NCBI RefSeq assembly: GCF_008831285.2
Contig: NC_045143.1
Coordinates: 25,689,662-25,753,661 of the forward strand
Direction of reading: 5' to 3'
DNA length: 64,000 nucleotides
Source of the DNA: Nymphaea colorata
Lineage: Eukaryota > Streptophyta > Magnoliopsida > Nymphaeales > Nymphaeaceae
The notes beneath the pieces were generated by a model. It searched no databases, was not told the DNA's origin, and was given only the letters and a program-made list of their open reading frames with translations. Both the position numbers and the translations under genes were made by a program. Shown here piece after piece: positions 47,587 to 64,000 of the stretch (position 1 is the stretch's first letter; each line of letters opens with the position of its first letter).

Positions 47587-47908
47587 CTCTCAGTCCAAGC
47601 GAGAAACTATTTTTATGGTAATGAGTCTTATGGCATGCTTTAACTTGTTTTTTTGCCTTAAATTGTTGATTCTAAACCATAATTGTTCCAAAAATGAGGA
47701 GAAAAACTGCATCTTTGTGCATTTCTGTTGATGTTCTGTTATTTGTTTTTCAAAATGTATTTCATTTGATATCTACGGCATTGTGTTGTTATGCATTGTT
47801 GAGACTTCTATCATTGGGAGGGTTCTGTGTAAAGTTTTTTTTTGCAATGTCATATTACAGGAGAGTCCTCGGACCATGGTTGGTTTTGCAACATATGATT
47901 CAACTGTT

Positions 47909-48540
47909 CCACTCCCAGTCTCACTCATCTCCCTCTCCCTCTCGCCGCCATCTCTCTCGACTGTCCGACCTTCTTCCTTTCTTCTCTTCTCCATTTCTCA
48001 TTTCCACGCTCTCCTTTTCGTTCCTTTCCCGAAGCCGTGCAGCGGGCGCCACCAGCTCCAACGACGAGGTTTCCGACCTTCTCAGCCGGGTGAAAAGGTG
48101 ATGACCTCCTTTTACTCTCTCTGTCTCTCCATCCACGCCTCGCTCTCTCAATACCTCTTTCAATCGGTTTACGGTTTCAATTGGCACAACGTTTAATTTT
48201 GATCGGTTTTGGGCGTTTCTCTATGAACTCTTTTTCTTGATCCATATCAGTGTGTAAGAAAGGAATTTTAATAATGATTTTATTTTCAAGAAACATGATT
48301 TATAAGTATCCATATGATTATATCAGATTAAACTATTGTTTTTAGTTTAAGACGATCAAGGCACCCGCTCAACTATGAATAAAAAATAATAATTATATCA
48401 ATAGGGAATATGTTTCTACAAGCATAAACATGAGCATCATTTTTAATGAAGTGGCTATCAGATTATTGTTGCGTTTCATACGACAAATATTTTGACGAAA
48501 CATGCCCTTTTGGTTTTACAGACATTTCCTGAATATCTCT
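47909..48540 (+). other. Junction region between SEC24 relic and CDKC locus
   Basis: SEC24 likeness stops at 47908 and a C/T-rich stretch like a plant 5' UTR starts. 48014-48101 has a frame reading SRSRAAGATSSNDEVSDLLSRV that ends at an AAAAG|GTGATG donor-like site. It could be the first exon of another gene fused to the SEC24 relic, but I do not recognise it. The rest is AT-rich. Confidence 0.3.
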
Positions 48541-48874
48541 AGCCTAGGCGGCTCGTGGATGGAGAGCCATTCCTGAAGGCTGTGTAAATTACGTTGTTGC
48601 TCTTGGATTTACTGGCAAAGAAGCCAAGGGCGTCACATCCCCGTACTTTCGCTTTCTTCTTCATCCTCTTCGAATTGGGAAAACCCTCTGTGGAAACCGT
48701 CTCTGCTTCATCCCCTCCTGTTGACATGCAGCAGCAGCAGAAGGAGGAGCAGGTGGAGGAGGACGAAGAGGAGGGGAAGAGATAAGGAGATTGCTTGAAA
48801 TAGGCGCGTAAGGCTTTTGGTGCTTTCCTTGATGGCGCCTCAAGTGGGGGCAGGAGGGTGGGAGGCAGCGACAG
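48541..48874 (+). promoter_or_regulatory. Probable 5' UTR of the CDKC locus
   Basis: GC-rich stretch with a CAGCAGCAG run and GGAGGAGG purine motifs, leading to the CDKC start codon at 48875. A minus-strand frame across it (ending at 48539, with KRMKKKAKVRGCDALGFFAS) also reads plausibly for about 62 codons, so a small divergent exon is possible but unsupported. Confidence 0.4.
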
Positions 48875-54950
<6,076 letters not shown>

Positions 54951-57898
54951 TCTGGAAGCAAACTGAAGCATGATCTGTTCAATATATCTGTGCACTTGAC
55001 TGGTGCTTCTACATTTTGAAGAGAAGGGCTCTGCCAGGGACTTCTGCTTTCACCTCAAGTGGGTCGATGGGAATTGGTTTAATGCACCAGAGGTATTCCT
55101 ACAAACCAGTGTTGGATATTTAAGAATATCCCTTGACATGGATTTAATTCACGCACTTGTTTTCAGTTTTATATGGAGAAAGAGGAGATGGTTAGGTATT
55201 TCATTACTACGCTGCTCCTTTGTCCAGCAGACAGAAATAGGGAAACAAGAATGTGTGTTTTTCTTATCGATGTTTATCATAGTTTGACTGGCGATGATGA
55301 ACTTGTCAGTATATGGATGGGTTATGTGGGTTTTGTCTTGTGACTAGAATCTTCGTAGTAGCTATGCAGTCCAATTTCATGATATTCTTGGTTTACTTTT
55401 TGTAAGTTCAAATATCGTGCCATAGTCATAATTACTCACCATTACAGTTTCTTTTATTGTATTTACATGCCTCGGGGCACGTAATTTTTTTTTTTGAGTT
55501 GAATTGCATGCTCCAAGTACAATTGTTGGTACACTTCTATGAAAGTTTGGGATTTGAGCTTAATATCTAGTGAACACAGTCAATCCTGTTTCATTTTTGC
55601 ATAGGAACGGTTGGGTTGTTTGTATGGTGTAGCGGTTCTGAAGTTCTTTCACCAGCTGCTTCTCCCCAATATGCCACTTTGCAATCCCTTCATGTCAAAG
55701 GCTGAAATGACTTGAACATGGTAATGCCCCTTTGTTAGCATACAGGAAGATCAGTGAATCAGTGGACTTGGGGAGCCCTTTAGAAGGGCGAACTGATCTT
55801 GGACTGTCACTAATTCTTCTTTTTTTTTAAAAAAAAAAATTCTCTGGTTTGGTGCTTTTCTGTTCATTCGTCTGCAATTAGCCCTGGACGTGCTTTGTGC
55901 TCCAAATTACCAAGCCGGGCGCCCCTTGTGCGAAGGGGAGATGGCCTAAGGTTCTGGAGAACATTGAACTTTTATTTGTACGATCGTTTTTGAAGTATAC
56001 TAGGAATTGTAGCTGTTGTCTTGTGTTTCTGATAGAATTTTCACCAAATTAAAAATCGTTTTTAAATATAAAAACGACCTTCAATTTTTTTTTTTTTTTT
56101 TTTGCATCTAAAACTTCTTTGGCATATGTAAAATGGCCACCAGTTTTCAGTTGGACCAATTAGGTTGGATTTGCTACATTATTTAGTGTTCTTCATTTTT
56201 TTTAGAATTTTGGATCTTTAGTCATTAACCTCACACGACATTGGTGGAAAGGTTTGTTTTGTTGTTTTCTTTTTTTTTTTTGAGTGAAATTTTATATCTT
56301 ATAGTTGGTAAGGGTTGAACTTAGTAAACATAGGTTCATTTCTTTGTTTTTAGGACGTGTTTTTCTTCCTATAAACTGTTTTATTTTTTTTGCTTGAATT
56401 CTTTGATTTGTTTAGCATAAGGTGCAAGGGAGGAGTGATTAGATAGGCAGGGATAGAGTAGAATAGATGATTTGTATTTGATTTTTGAATTCGATAGTTC
56501 GATTTTTGAATTGGATAATTTGATCTTCCCTACTTCTATAGGAGAGCATATGAAGTTCTTCTTCTACCCAACAAATCAGTCTGGTTTCATAAAAATTACT
56601 CTTTTGGTAGAAGAGAGTTCCTACTTCCAGGTGATATGTCATTTGATGTCAAGTAATTTTTTGAAAGAGAAAATTTTTTATTGTGCCTAGAAACATTTTA
56701 AAAGTGTCTTATCATGCAATGATATGCCTTCGTTTTGTTCTTACTACCTGCTCAAGTAAAATGAAACTTTCAAGTTTTTTTTGTTGTCAATCATTAGAAG
56801 AGGAAATCTGGAAAAATCCTATGAAGCTAAGAAAGTCAAGACTAGGAGATGGTATTGGCTCTAGTGATAAGTGTCTGTAAGGGTTTAGCAGGAAAATATG
56901 AAAAGCCATAATTCCTTATAAAATATTGGCAGGTAGCAAAATAAAAGTTGAGAGATGGGCTCGAGGCTTGTGTAGTTGTTTTTCTGGGTTAATAATCAAG
57001 AGTACCAGGTAGGCATATAGGTGATTTATGTCTATGCCACGAAGATAATGACTTATGAACTTTTGGCATGTTGAAAACCCGCAAGGTGAAACGGGTTGAT
57101 ATGTGACAAAACTACACCTGACCACCAATGCGGTGGAGCTTCGTAGTAGCCTTTGGGGTGGTGAGGTATTCCCTCGAAGGTGAAGGTCGGCCTGAAAAAG
57201 AAAATCAAAAGCAAGAAAAAATGAAAAGGCAAAAAGCCAAATACAGAAAAAAAGAAAGAAAAAGAAGCAAAACCAAGAAAAACAAAAAAGCTGCCTGTCA
57301 AGAGATAAATGGCATGAAGGCTGAACTCGAAGGAATTGAAATGCGACAATCTTTCATGGATGTGCGATCCTTGGGTCAATATCTGCTCTTCTTTTTGATT
57401 TCCTAAGACGTTGAGGATGATTACTTTATGTTTATTTTTTGGAAATTTAAAGGCTTCCCTTCTAGAGATTCAACAACATTGATGCGAAATGAATCCCGAT
57501 GCTTGTACGGTATTGAGGGTAAATGAAAGGCATATCATTTGCTCAACACGAACACTTTCTACTTATGATTTAAATTGATGATTTATAAACTATTTAAAAG
57601 TAAACACTTGACATCTCTTGTAATGTTTCTTGACTTCATGGGCATATGAGGAACTCCCAACCCCTTTCTGTTTTTGAAAAATGTTGTCATTTTTAGTGCC
57701 AAACCGCTAGTCCATTCATAGAATAGATGAAACCCCTCAAACATGTTCCACTCATGCTGAGTGTAATGAATTTTTCATCTTCCCCTTTCCACGTTCCCAT
57801 CACAATTTGTTTTATTGTGAAGGCTAGACAGTATTTTTGTTGATTTCTCTTTTAAGGTTTGCTTAGGAAAAGGTTTGAAAGAGTCGTTAGCTTTTAAA

Positions 57899-57938
<40 letters not shown>
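57899..57938. repeat. (TTA)n microsatellite
   Basis: About 13 TTA units at a place where the left duplication copy (about 4240-4265) has only a T-rich run, so it expanded after the duplication. Confidence 0.93.
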
Positions 57939-59062
57939 TTTACATTGTCAGTGTCTTCTGATTCATGCAGCTGATGTCGAGGTTTAAAGCCGAACTCATC
58001 AGTGTTCTTGTGGATGTACAATGGTTTTGGAAAAGCCGATTCATGTTGCACGAGAGTTTGATCTTGTACTTCAAAATCAAGTTTTTATTTGAGTTCCCAA
58101 CAAAGTTGTGGCATCCAATTTGATTTGAGTGAGTTTACATAAATTTTTGGCTGAAATAGAAACTGACTAATGCTGGTTGCAAAAGTTCGCACAAAGACAG
58201 GCAAATCCTGTCATTGTTTGTTTGTGTTTTTTGTTTGTTGTCATAATTGGTAGGAAGCCAAGTGTTATGCATGTACATTGCCTGAGAGCTCGAAACCACA
58301 CCCTCTACGTCGGAAATCTCCTACAATTGTAGAGATTGCTGCAGAATTCTATAATTCTATTCCAAAACTGTGGATGTTTGGGTGACTTTAACATTTGATG
58401 AATGATTTATTTTGCTTGCCAAGACTTATCCCTTGGGTTTAGTTTATTTTATTGTAGGGAATCTGATCTGATAGTGGTTGCAAAATCGAGAACAGAGAAT
58501 TTTTGCTAGAGAAATTTACATATATGTGCAGAAATTAGATTGCTTGCAGAAACCAAACAAGTTTCAATTGGTCTATCTTTTACCTGAATTGAGTTAGGAT
58601 TTTGGGTGTGATACGACAACTTAAGTCAGAGTCGTGTAGGCTTCTTTCACGGTCTTTCAAATTTGCTTATATTTAGGTCCAGTTAATTTAGATAACATAG
58701 ATTTCAAGTAAGGATTTTGGTTATTTTCTGTTTCATGTATATCGTTTTAAAGTGTTTATTAGTTGAGCTTAGAGTTCTTGCTCGTGAGTGGGTCTAAGCT
58801 CTAGGTTTACGCCCTTGCTTTTCTTTGTTCTCATTTTTTTTTTCAAGTTCGTCATTGCAGCCGCATGCACTTATGGATAAATGTAAGGGCTGATGCATTC
58901 AGTGGAGGAGTTGGAGCACAAGTCAAAGATCTAAATTGACACATGGTTGCCCTTTCAAGCAACCACACTTTAGGAATTGTTTATTTTTCAACTTCTGTAA
59001 TTAAACCAGTAGCATCACTCTTGAAGAACCTTTTGATTTGTTCCTATTTGAGGTAGTAAATG

Positions 59063-61836
59063 TGTCACACCCCAACCCTTTTGATCATGAGAATTTTTTT
59101 TTCTAAACATAAAACATTGAGGTGCGACAACACAGCGATTCAAAATGAGATGAGCCAAACAATACAAAACAGTGGGACAAACTTGTATTTATATAACAAT
59201 TTCAGTTGATACAAAATTACATCAATGTGTACAACCTAAAGTTGCCCCAAACCATGTGACTGATGCCTAACAACAACAAGACATCAATATAACCCAAAAC
59301 ACGACGCGCCGGCACTACAAACGACCCAAAACCTCCCCAATAGGATGTGAGTCAAGCCATCTGCTAAACCTGTTGTCCCGAGTCTGCCAAAACATGAAAA
59401 AGAAAAAAGCAACTGAAGGCTTAGCCTTCGCAGTATGGTAACAAGCCAGAAAAAATCCTAACCTCTAAGGTAGGTGCTCATAAATGAACTAACCACAAAG
59501 AACATACAACTCTGCATAGCAGATCATTCTCATTCTAATAATTTACATTAACTTTAGTGAATTGGCAGTTCCTATGGGTGCAATACACAGGCACATGCAC
59601 ACCGCGGGCGGCCTACAACCGGGAGACAACCTCCGTGGTGGCCCGAATCGATATGGATCCATTCACGCTACAGCGGTAGAGCACTCATTCATGGATGTGT
59701 GAGTTCCAAGGATAGATACTTAGCCTTCCCTATGACACCCAGGTTAGAAAGGCAGGAGCCCAACGCTCCAAGCACGACACACAACAGTACCCTGGGGCCT
59801 TCCACCGCCTGCGCTTCGAACAGACGAGACCAGTGGCGAAAGCAGGATGTCTCCCAAACACATTGCCACAACCCACTGGCCTCTTATCTCTTATTATTTC
59901 TTATTTAACATTATAAAAACACAATCATAAGATGACCAGCTAGCTCATGAGGTTGGTTCATTCCACGAGTGCACCCATACCTCCAAATGCCTCCACACGA
60001 GGCTACATAAATAATTAACATTCTTAACTAGCCGTCAAAGCAAATACGGGTACAACTACCCTTCAATTCCATTCATTTGTATCATGCCCAAGGCAAAGCA
60101 TACGAAAACATTACAACATTCACATCACTTATCACATCAATCATATCTTTCAAAATTTAGCCAAAGCACAGAGAGTAGTCTCGATTCGTGATTGGCTCGT
60201 AGCTGTCCTATGCAGTTATCATTTTAAGATGCTTTCTAATGCACAGTTGGGGTCGAGGAGACACTCGACTCGATACCCCACCTCATCTGTCCTAAGCAGT
60301 TATCAATTGTAGCATGCACATGCAATTACATAGTAATTTTCAAAACAAAACTTATCACATAAACTTTCAATTCTCATGTATACAATCATTCAATCACATC
60401 ATGGACATAGGATCCGATACTCAAAACACACAATCTAGTTGGTCCCAGGTCAGGATTTGCCTGGAATGCCACCATACCTGTCGCATGTCACCAAGATATC
60501 CAAAATGCCTCAATTTACAACCTAGTCACTCACGGTCTAGTGGACGTGCCCGGTGTACCTGCAAACACAATGAAAAGGTAAGTTCTACACTCACTTCGCT
60601 TTACAATTCATAAAAGTGTAAAATATAATCATTGAGGCATGTCATCGCCTCAAAAGGGTGTCGACGAGTAGTATCGACTCACAAAACCCTCCAATAGGCC
60701 TCTTTCCAAAATTACATCCTACTCACAAGCTCTTTCTCAACCAACCACGCAACACGTCTAACGACCAATGCGTGCGCCACGAGTTTACAAAAATGTCTCT
60801 AAATCTTCTTAACCCTTCAAATCTCTACCATGTTTCCACATAGCTTCGAGGATCAACTTATCATTCTAAAAAGGGCATTAAAAGCATGGATCATTGCCTC
60901 TTCAAAACAATCCTAGGCTTTCCCCAAAAAGCAAAGTCGCTAACATATCCTAAAATCATCAATTCTTAATTTTAGTATGCTCAACCAATAATTATACATG
61001 CTCCAATATAAAATATTCGACCATCTAGGGTCGATTAGGCCTCGCTCACCCAAATCTTAGTGTCCAAACTGTCGTAGTGTTCCCGACAGCCACCTCAAGT
61101 GTTCGATTGAGCGCCAATGCCAAAGATTGCTTGCTGCCGTCGCCAACAACACTGCCTAATTGATGGAAAAAGAGGGAAGACAGACTTCCCTAGCTGAAAA
61201 CCAACTAAACGGCCATCACTATCATGAGAATCAAAGGAAAGATGTGATGGAAGAGGTCCTCCTTGAGAAGGAGGCAGTCGGCAATGAGAAGTTGGTTCGG
61301 CTGAGGGAGGAAGGTCTGACACAAGAGAGAAAGAGAGCAGAGAGTGTTCGATTGAGGGTGCGGAGGGAGTGCAGGCAGAGAGAGCAAGAGAGTGTGAGAG
61401 TGGTAGAGGAAGAGGGATAGCACGACAGGGAAATGAGGGAGATGGCGAGGAGGAGACAATGAGACGCAGAGGGAGCTCAAGCAGAGAGGGAGAGAAAGAA
61501 AACATGCGGCAGGGGAAGGCGTTGACAGAGGGAGGAGGAGAAGAAGGAAGGGGAAGGAGGTGGCAGAGAGAAGTCGGAAGCCTCACTTGACCGCCACTGC
61601 CACAGCTCTCGTCGTTGCCCTGCACCAATCCTCCGTCTTCTCCTTCTTCTACGCGCTGGCACGAGAGGCAACAAAGGGGGACTGAGAGGAAGACGAGGGA
61701 GAAGAGGGAAAGGTGAGGGAGAAGAGGGAGCGAGGGAGAAAAGCCCGTGCGTCGGGTTCCTTCACGCCAAAAGGGTTCGGGTCCAGGTCTGGACCCGCTC
61801 CAACTCTACCTGCGAAAAAAAAACAATAGCGTTACA
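59063..61836 (-). repeat. Gypsy 3' LTR, 2.77 kb
   Basis: Read on the minus strand, it starts TGTAACGCTATTG and ends GGTTGGGGTGTGACA. It aligns with the solo LTR at 30468-33459, which is about 220 bp longer. Purine-rich tracts near 61300-61750 give spurious ORFs on both strands. Confidence 0.92.
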
Positions 61837-61884
61837 TCCTACACTTCTTAAATAAAATTTCGTCATCGAAATTTATATCGTACC

Positions 61885-64000
61885 TCAATGCAAGAACAAG
61901 TGTGGATATTTCTTTCGCATCTCCTCTTCGGGTTCCCATGTACTCTCCTTCAACCTGTGGTGTTTTCATTCCACTTTCACTAAAGGAATTTTCTTAGTGC
62001 GAAGCACTTGCTTTTTTTGATCCACAATTCTAATAGGTTTTTCTTCCATCGTCAAATCACCTTGCACTTGAATACCTTGAAAGTCAATCACATGCGTAGG
62101 ATCTTGTACGTACTTTCGAAGCATAGAAACATGGAAAACGTCATAAACATGACTCAAGTCAGGTGGTAGTGCCAATCTGTATGCCACCTTTCCAATCTTC
62201 TCTAATATCTCAAAAGGTCCTACGAACCTCGGGCTCAACTTTCCCTTAATACCAAATCGAAAAACGCCTTTAGTAGGCGAAATCTTCAAGAACACATGAT
62301 CACCAACCTCAAAAGCCAACTCTCTACGTCAAATGTCGGCGTAACTCTTCTGCCTACTCTGAGCAGTCAATAACTTTTTCCTTATCAGTTGCACTTGGTC
62401 GGTGTAGTGTTGCAATACTAAAGGGTTCTCGATCTTGCCATCATCCATTTCGGTCCAACAAGTTGGCGATCGGCATGGCCTTCCATACAAGGCCTTAGAA
62501 GGCGCCATACCGATACTAGAGTGGTAACTGTTATTATATGCAAATTCTGCCAATTTTGCATGTTTATCCCATTCTCCTTTCCAGTCCAAAACACATGCAC
62601 GTAACATGTCTTCTAATGTCTGGATGGTCCTCTCAAATTGTCCATTAGTTTTGGGGGTGGAACGTTGTGCTCAGCTTAAGCTTAGTACCCAAAGCCTTTT
62701 GCAATTGCCTCCAAAATCTAGAGGTAAAACGTGGGTCTCGATATGCAATAATGGACTTTGGCACTCCATTCAACCTCACTATTTCACCAATGTATAACTC
62801 TACGAGACTTTCCAATGATTGACTGATTCTGATTGGTAGAAAATGGGCGGACTTCGTAAGTGATCAACAATTACCCATATGGCATCATGTTGTCTCCTAG
62901 TGTGAGGCAAGCCAACTACAAAATCCATCGTAATGTCCTCTCATTTTCATACTGGAATATCAATCCTCTGCAACAAGCCTCCTGGTCGTTGATGCTCTGC
63001 TTTGACCCGCTGACAAACTAAGCATTTGGCCACGTATTCTGCAATTTCGCGCTTCATTCCAGGCCACCAGAAATTTCTCTTCATATCCTGAAACATTTTT
63101 GTACTGCCCCGGGTGTATGGAAAATTTGGATTTGTGAGCTTCATCAAGCAATTGACGCTTTACCCCTTCATCTCTAGGGACCCACAATCTTTGTCGAAAC
63201 TGTAATGAATCATCTTCATCTTGATGTCAAAGAGAATCTGTCTTCTTACTTTCTTTCATGTTTTTAGCAAAATCAGGATCTTCCTTTTGCTTTATGACCA
63301 ACTCTTCTAACAGAGGGTGCCGTATTAAGGCAGTCATTGTCGCTTTGTTATCATCACGTAGGTGAGGCTGCCATGCTATCAATTCTTGCAACAGTGTCCA
63401 AGAACAAGTCAACATACTGCACATAGTTGCCTTAGCCTGTCTGCTCAAAGCATCAGCCACCACATTCGCTTTTCTTGGATGATATGATATTTTGAAATCA
63501 TAATCCTTCAAGTACTCGATCCATCTTCTTTGTCTCAGGTTGAGATCCTTCTGGGAGAATATGTACTTCAATGACTTGTGGTCTGTAAACACCTCAAATA
63601 TTGCCTCGTAGAGATAGTGTCTCCATACCTTCAATACGAACACAATCGCTCCCAACTCCAAATCATGAGTGGGATAGTGTTTCTCATGGTCTTTCAATTG
63701 TCTCGATGCATAAGCCACCACAAGACTATGTTGCATACACAGCCATAACTAATTCCAGATGCATCAGTGTACACAACAAACCTGGAATGACCCGATGGAA
63801 GTGTCAAAATAGGGGCGTAGTAAGCTTATCCTTCAAAGTTTGGAAACTCTTTTCGCACCCTTCATTCCAAACAAACTTCACTTCTTTTCTCAATAGCTTA
63901 GTCATGGGTGTAGCTATTTTCGAAAAGTCTTGTATAAACCTGCGATAGTATCCTGCCAAACCCAAAAAACTCCTAACCTCAGTTGCATTGCATGGTGTCT
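61885..64000 (-). pseudogene. Gypsy pol (RT end, RNase H, integrase, chromodomain tail)
   Basis: Read on the minus strand from the window edge: the end of reverse transcriptase (GYYRRFIQDFSKIATPMTKL, about 63955-63895), RNase H (63736-63227; [22 protein letters not shown] and ADALSR), integrase zinc site and core (63187-62329; [44 protein letters not shown]) and the integrase tail (62319-61966; SPRFVGPFEIL, VFHVSMLRKYV). The frame has many breaks: a TGA at 62331-62329, a TGA at 61968-61966 where a tryptophan codon is expected, and several frameshifts in 62610-62940. After that stop, a chromodomain-type end (STWEPEEEMRKKYPHLF) continues to 61885. The wording fits Tekay/Del chromoviruses. Confidence 0.92.

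Larger units (their letters stand above)
37110..47908 (+). pseudogene. SEC24-like COPII coat gene relic
   Basis: SEC24 is the cargo-binding subunit of COPII coats on the ER. This copy resembles the plant SEC24B/C type. Exons kept, with good splice sites: 37110-37382 (Pro/Gly-rich end of the N-terminal region, ASKIDPTQMPRPLPTS), 37674-37748 (SDYVARDTGNCSPRYM), 37859-37957 (LLSTSSMPLALLVQPLAFP), 39597-39708 (zinc finger CSRC...CNLC), 42248-42367 (VRDPMPAVFFFLVDVSMNAI, trunk start) and 47861-47908 (ESPRTMVGFATYDSTV). The family sequence between the zinc finger and VRDPMPA (TDETPRDYHCN and on) is missing from 39709-42247. The last exon is cut in the middle, and no gelsolin or trunk remainder follows. 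The N-terminal exons are also absent. Its introns hold two MITEs and one LTR element. Individual exons have no stop codons, so decay is by loss of pieces. It might still be transcribed. Confidence 0.85.
59063..64000 (-). mobile_element. Ty3/gypsy (Tekay/Del-like chromovirus), partial at window edge
   Basis: Minus-orientation element, of which the 3' LTR and the last part of pol are in the window. Order on the minus strand is reverse transcriptase, RNase H, integrase, then a chromodomain-type tail and the 3' LTR. The 5' LTR, gag and protease must lie beyond 64000. AAATG (59058-59062) is the expected left target duplication. Its pol is full of stops and frameshifts, so it is inactive. It interrupts the right copy of the segmental duplication. 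Confidence 0.93.

Noticed and set aside
61885-64000. Integrated plant pararetrovirus
   Set aside because: Integrase, a chromodomain-type tail and flanking LTR are present, which fits a Ty3/gypsy chromovirus; there is no movement-protein or coat feature in the window.

Overview
This is nuclear DNA from a flowering plant. The evidence is spliced genes with GT-AG introns, plant-specific families (CLASSY chromatin remodeller, CDKC kinase, plant-type SEC24), LTR retrotransposons with plant tRNA-iMet primer sites, and hAT-like MITEs. I cannot fix the species. The window is repeat-rich and gene-poor. It holds one apparently intact host gene, several broken gene copies, and transposons of at least five kinds.

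Layout. 14-5388 is the left copy of a 5.4 kb direct segmental duplication; it carries the last two exons of a CDKC kinase gene in decayed form. About 6.3 kb holds a single clathrin heavy chain exon relic. 7.5-12.9 kb is intergenic, with microsatellites and a 398 bp hAT-like MITE. 14183-19411 is a four-exon gene for a CLASSY3/4-like SNF2 protein of about 1495 aa, with an internal tandem duplication near its N-terminus. 20748-21779 is an inverted-repeat element rich in GAGCTCG, followed by an AT-rich degenerate minisatellite. 23914-29397 is a Ty1/copia element on the minus strand with an unbroken 1368-codon polyprotein and near-identical LTRs; beyond its 3' LTR it has an extra primer site and leader, the remnant of a tandem partner. 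30468-33459 is a solo LTR of a large Ty3/gypsy family with a perfect 5 bp target duplication.

37110-47908 is a SEC24-like gene relic (COPII coat). It lacks an internal exon, is invaded by two sister MITEs and by a 2.86 kb LTR element, and is cut off in mid-exon. That LTR element (44724-47586) encodes Gag, protease and a chromodomain but no reverse transcriptase or integrase. 48875-54950 is a CDKC (CDK9-type) locus in exon order, but it lacks the exon with the catalytic lysine and carries other lesions, so I call it a pseudogene. Its 3' end and downstream flank (53700-59062) form the right copy of the duplication. That copy is interrupted at 59063 by a gypsy element on the minus strand, of the same family as the solo LTR, which runs out of the window with decayed pol.

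How the parts relate. CLASSY proteins direct Pol IV and siRNA-guided DNA methylation to transposons, so the one intact host gene belongs to the system that silences the elements around it. This is a coincidence of location, not evidence of a link. The order of events can be partly read: the CDKC copy lost reading frame before the segmental duplication, the two copies then decayed separately, and the gypsy element entered the right copy afterwards. The copia and Gag-chromodomain elements look recent because their LTR pairs differ little.
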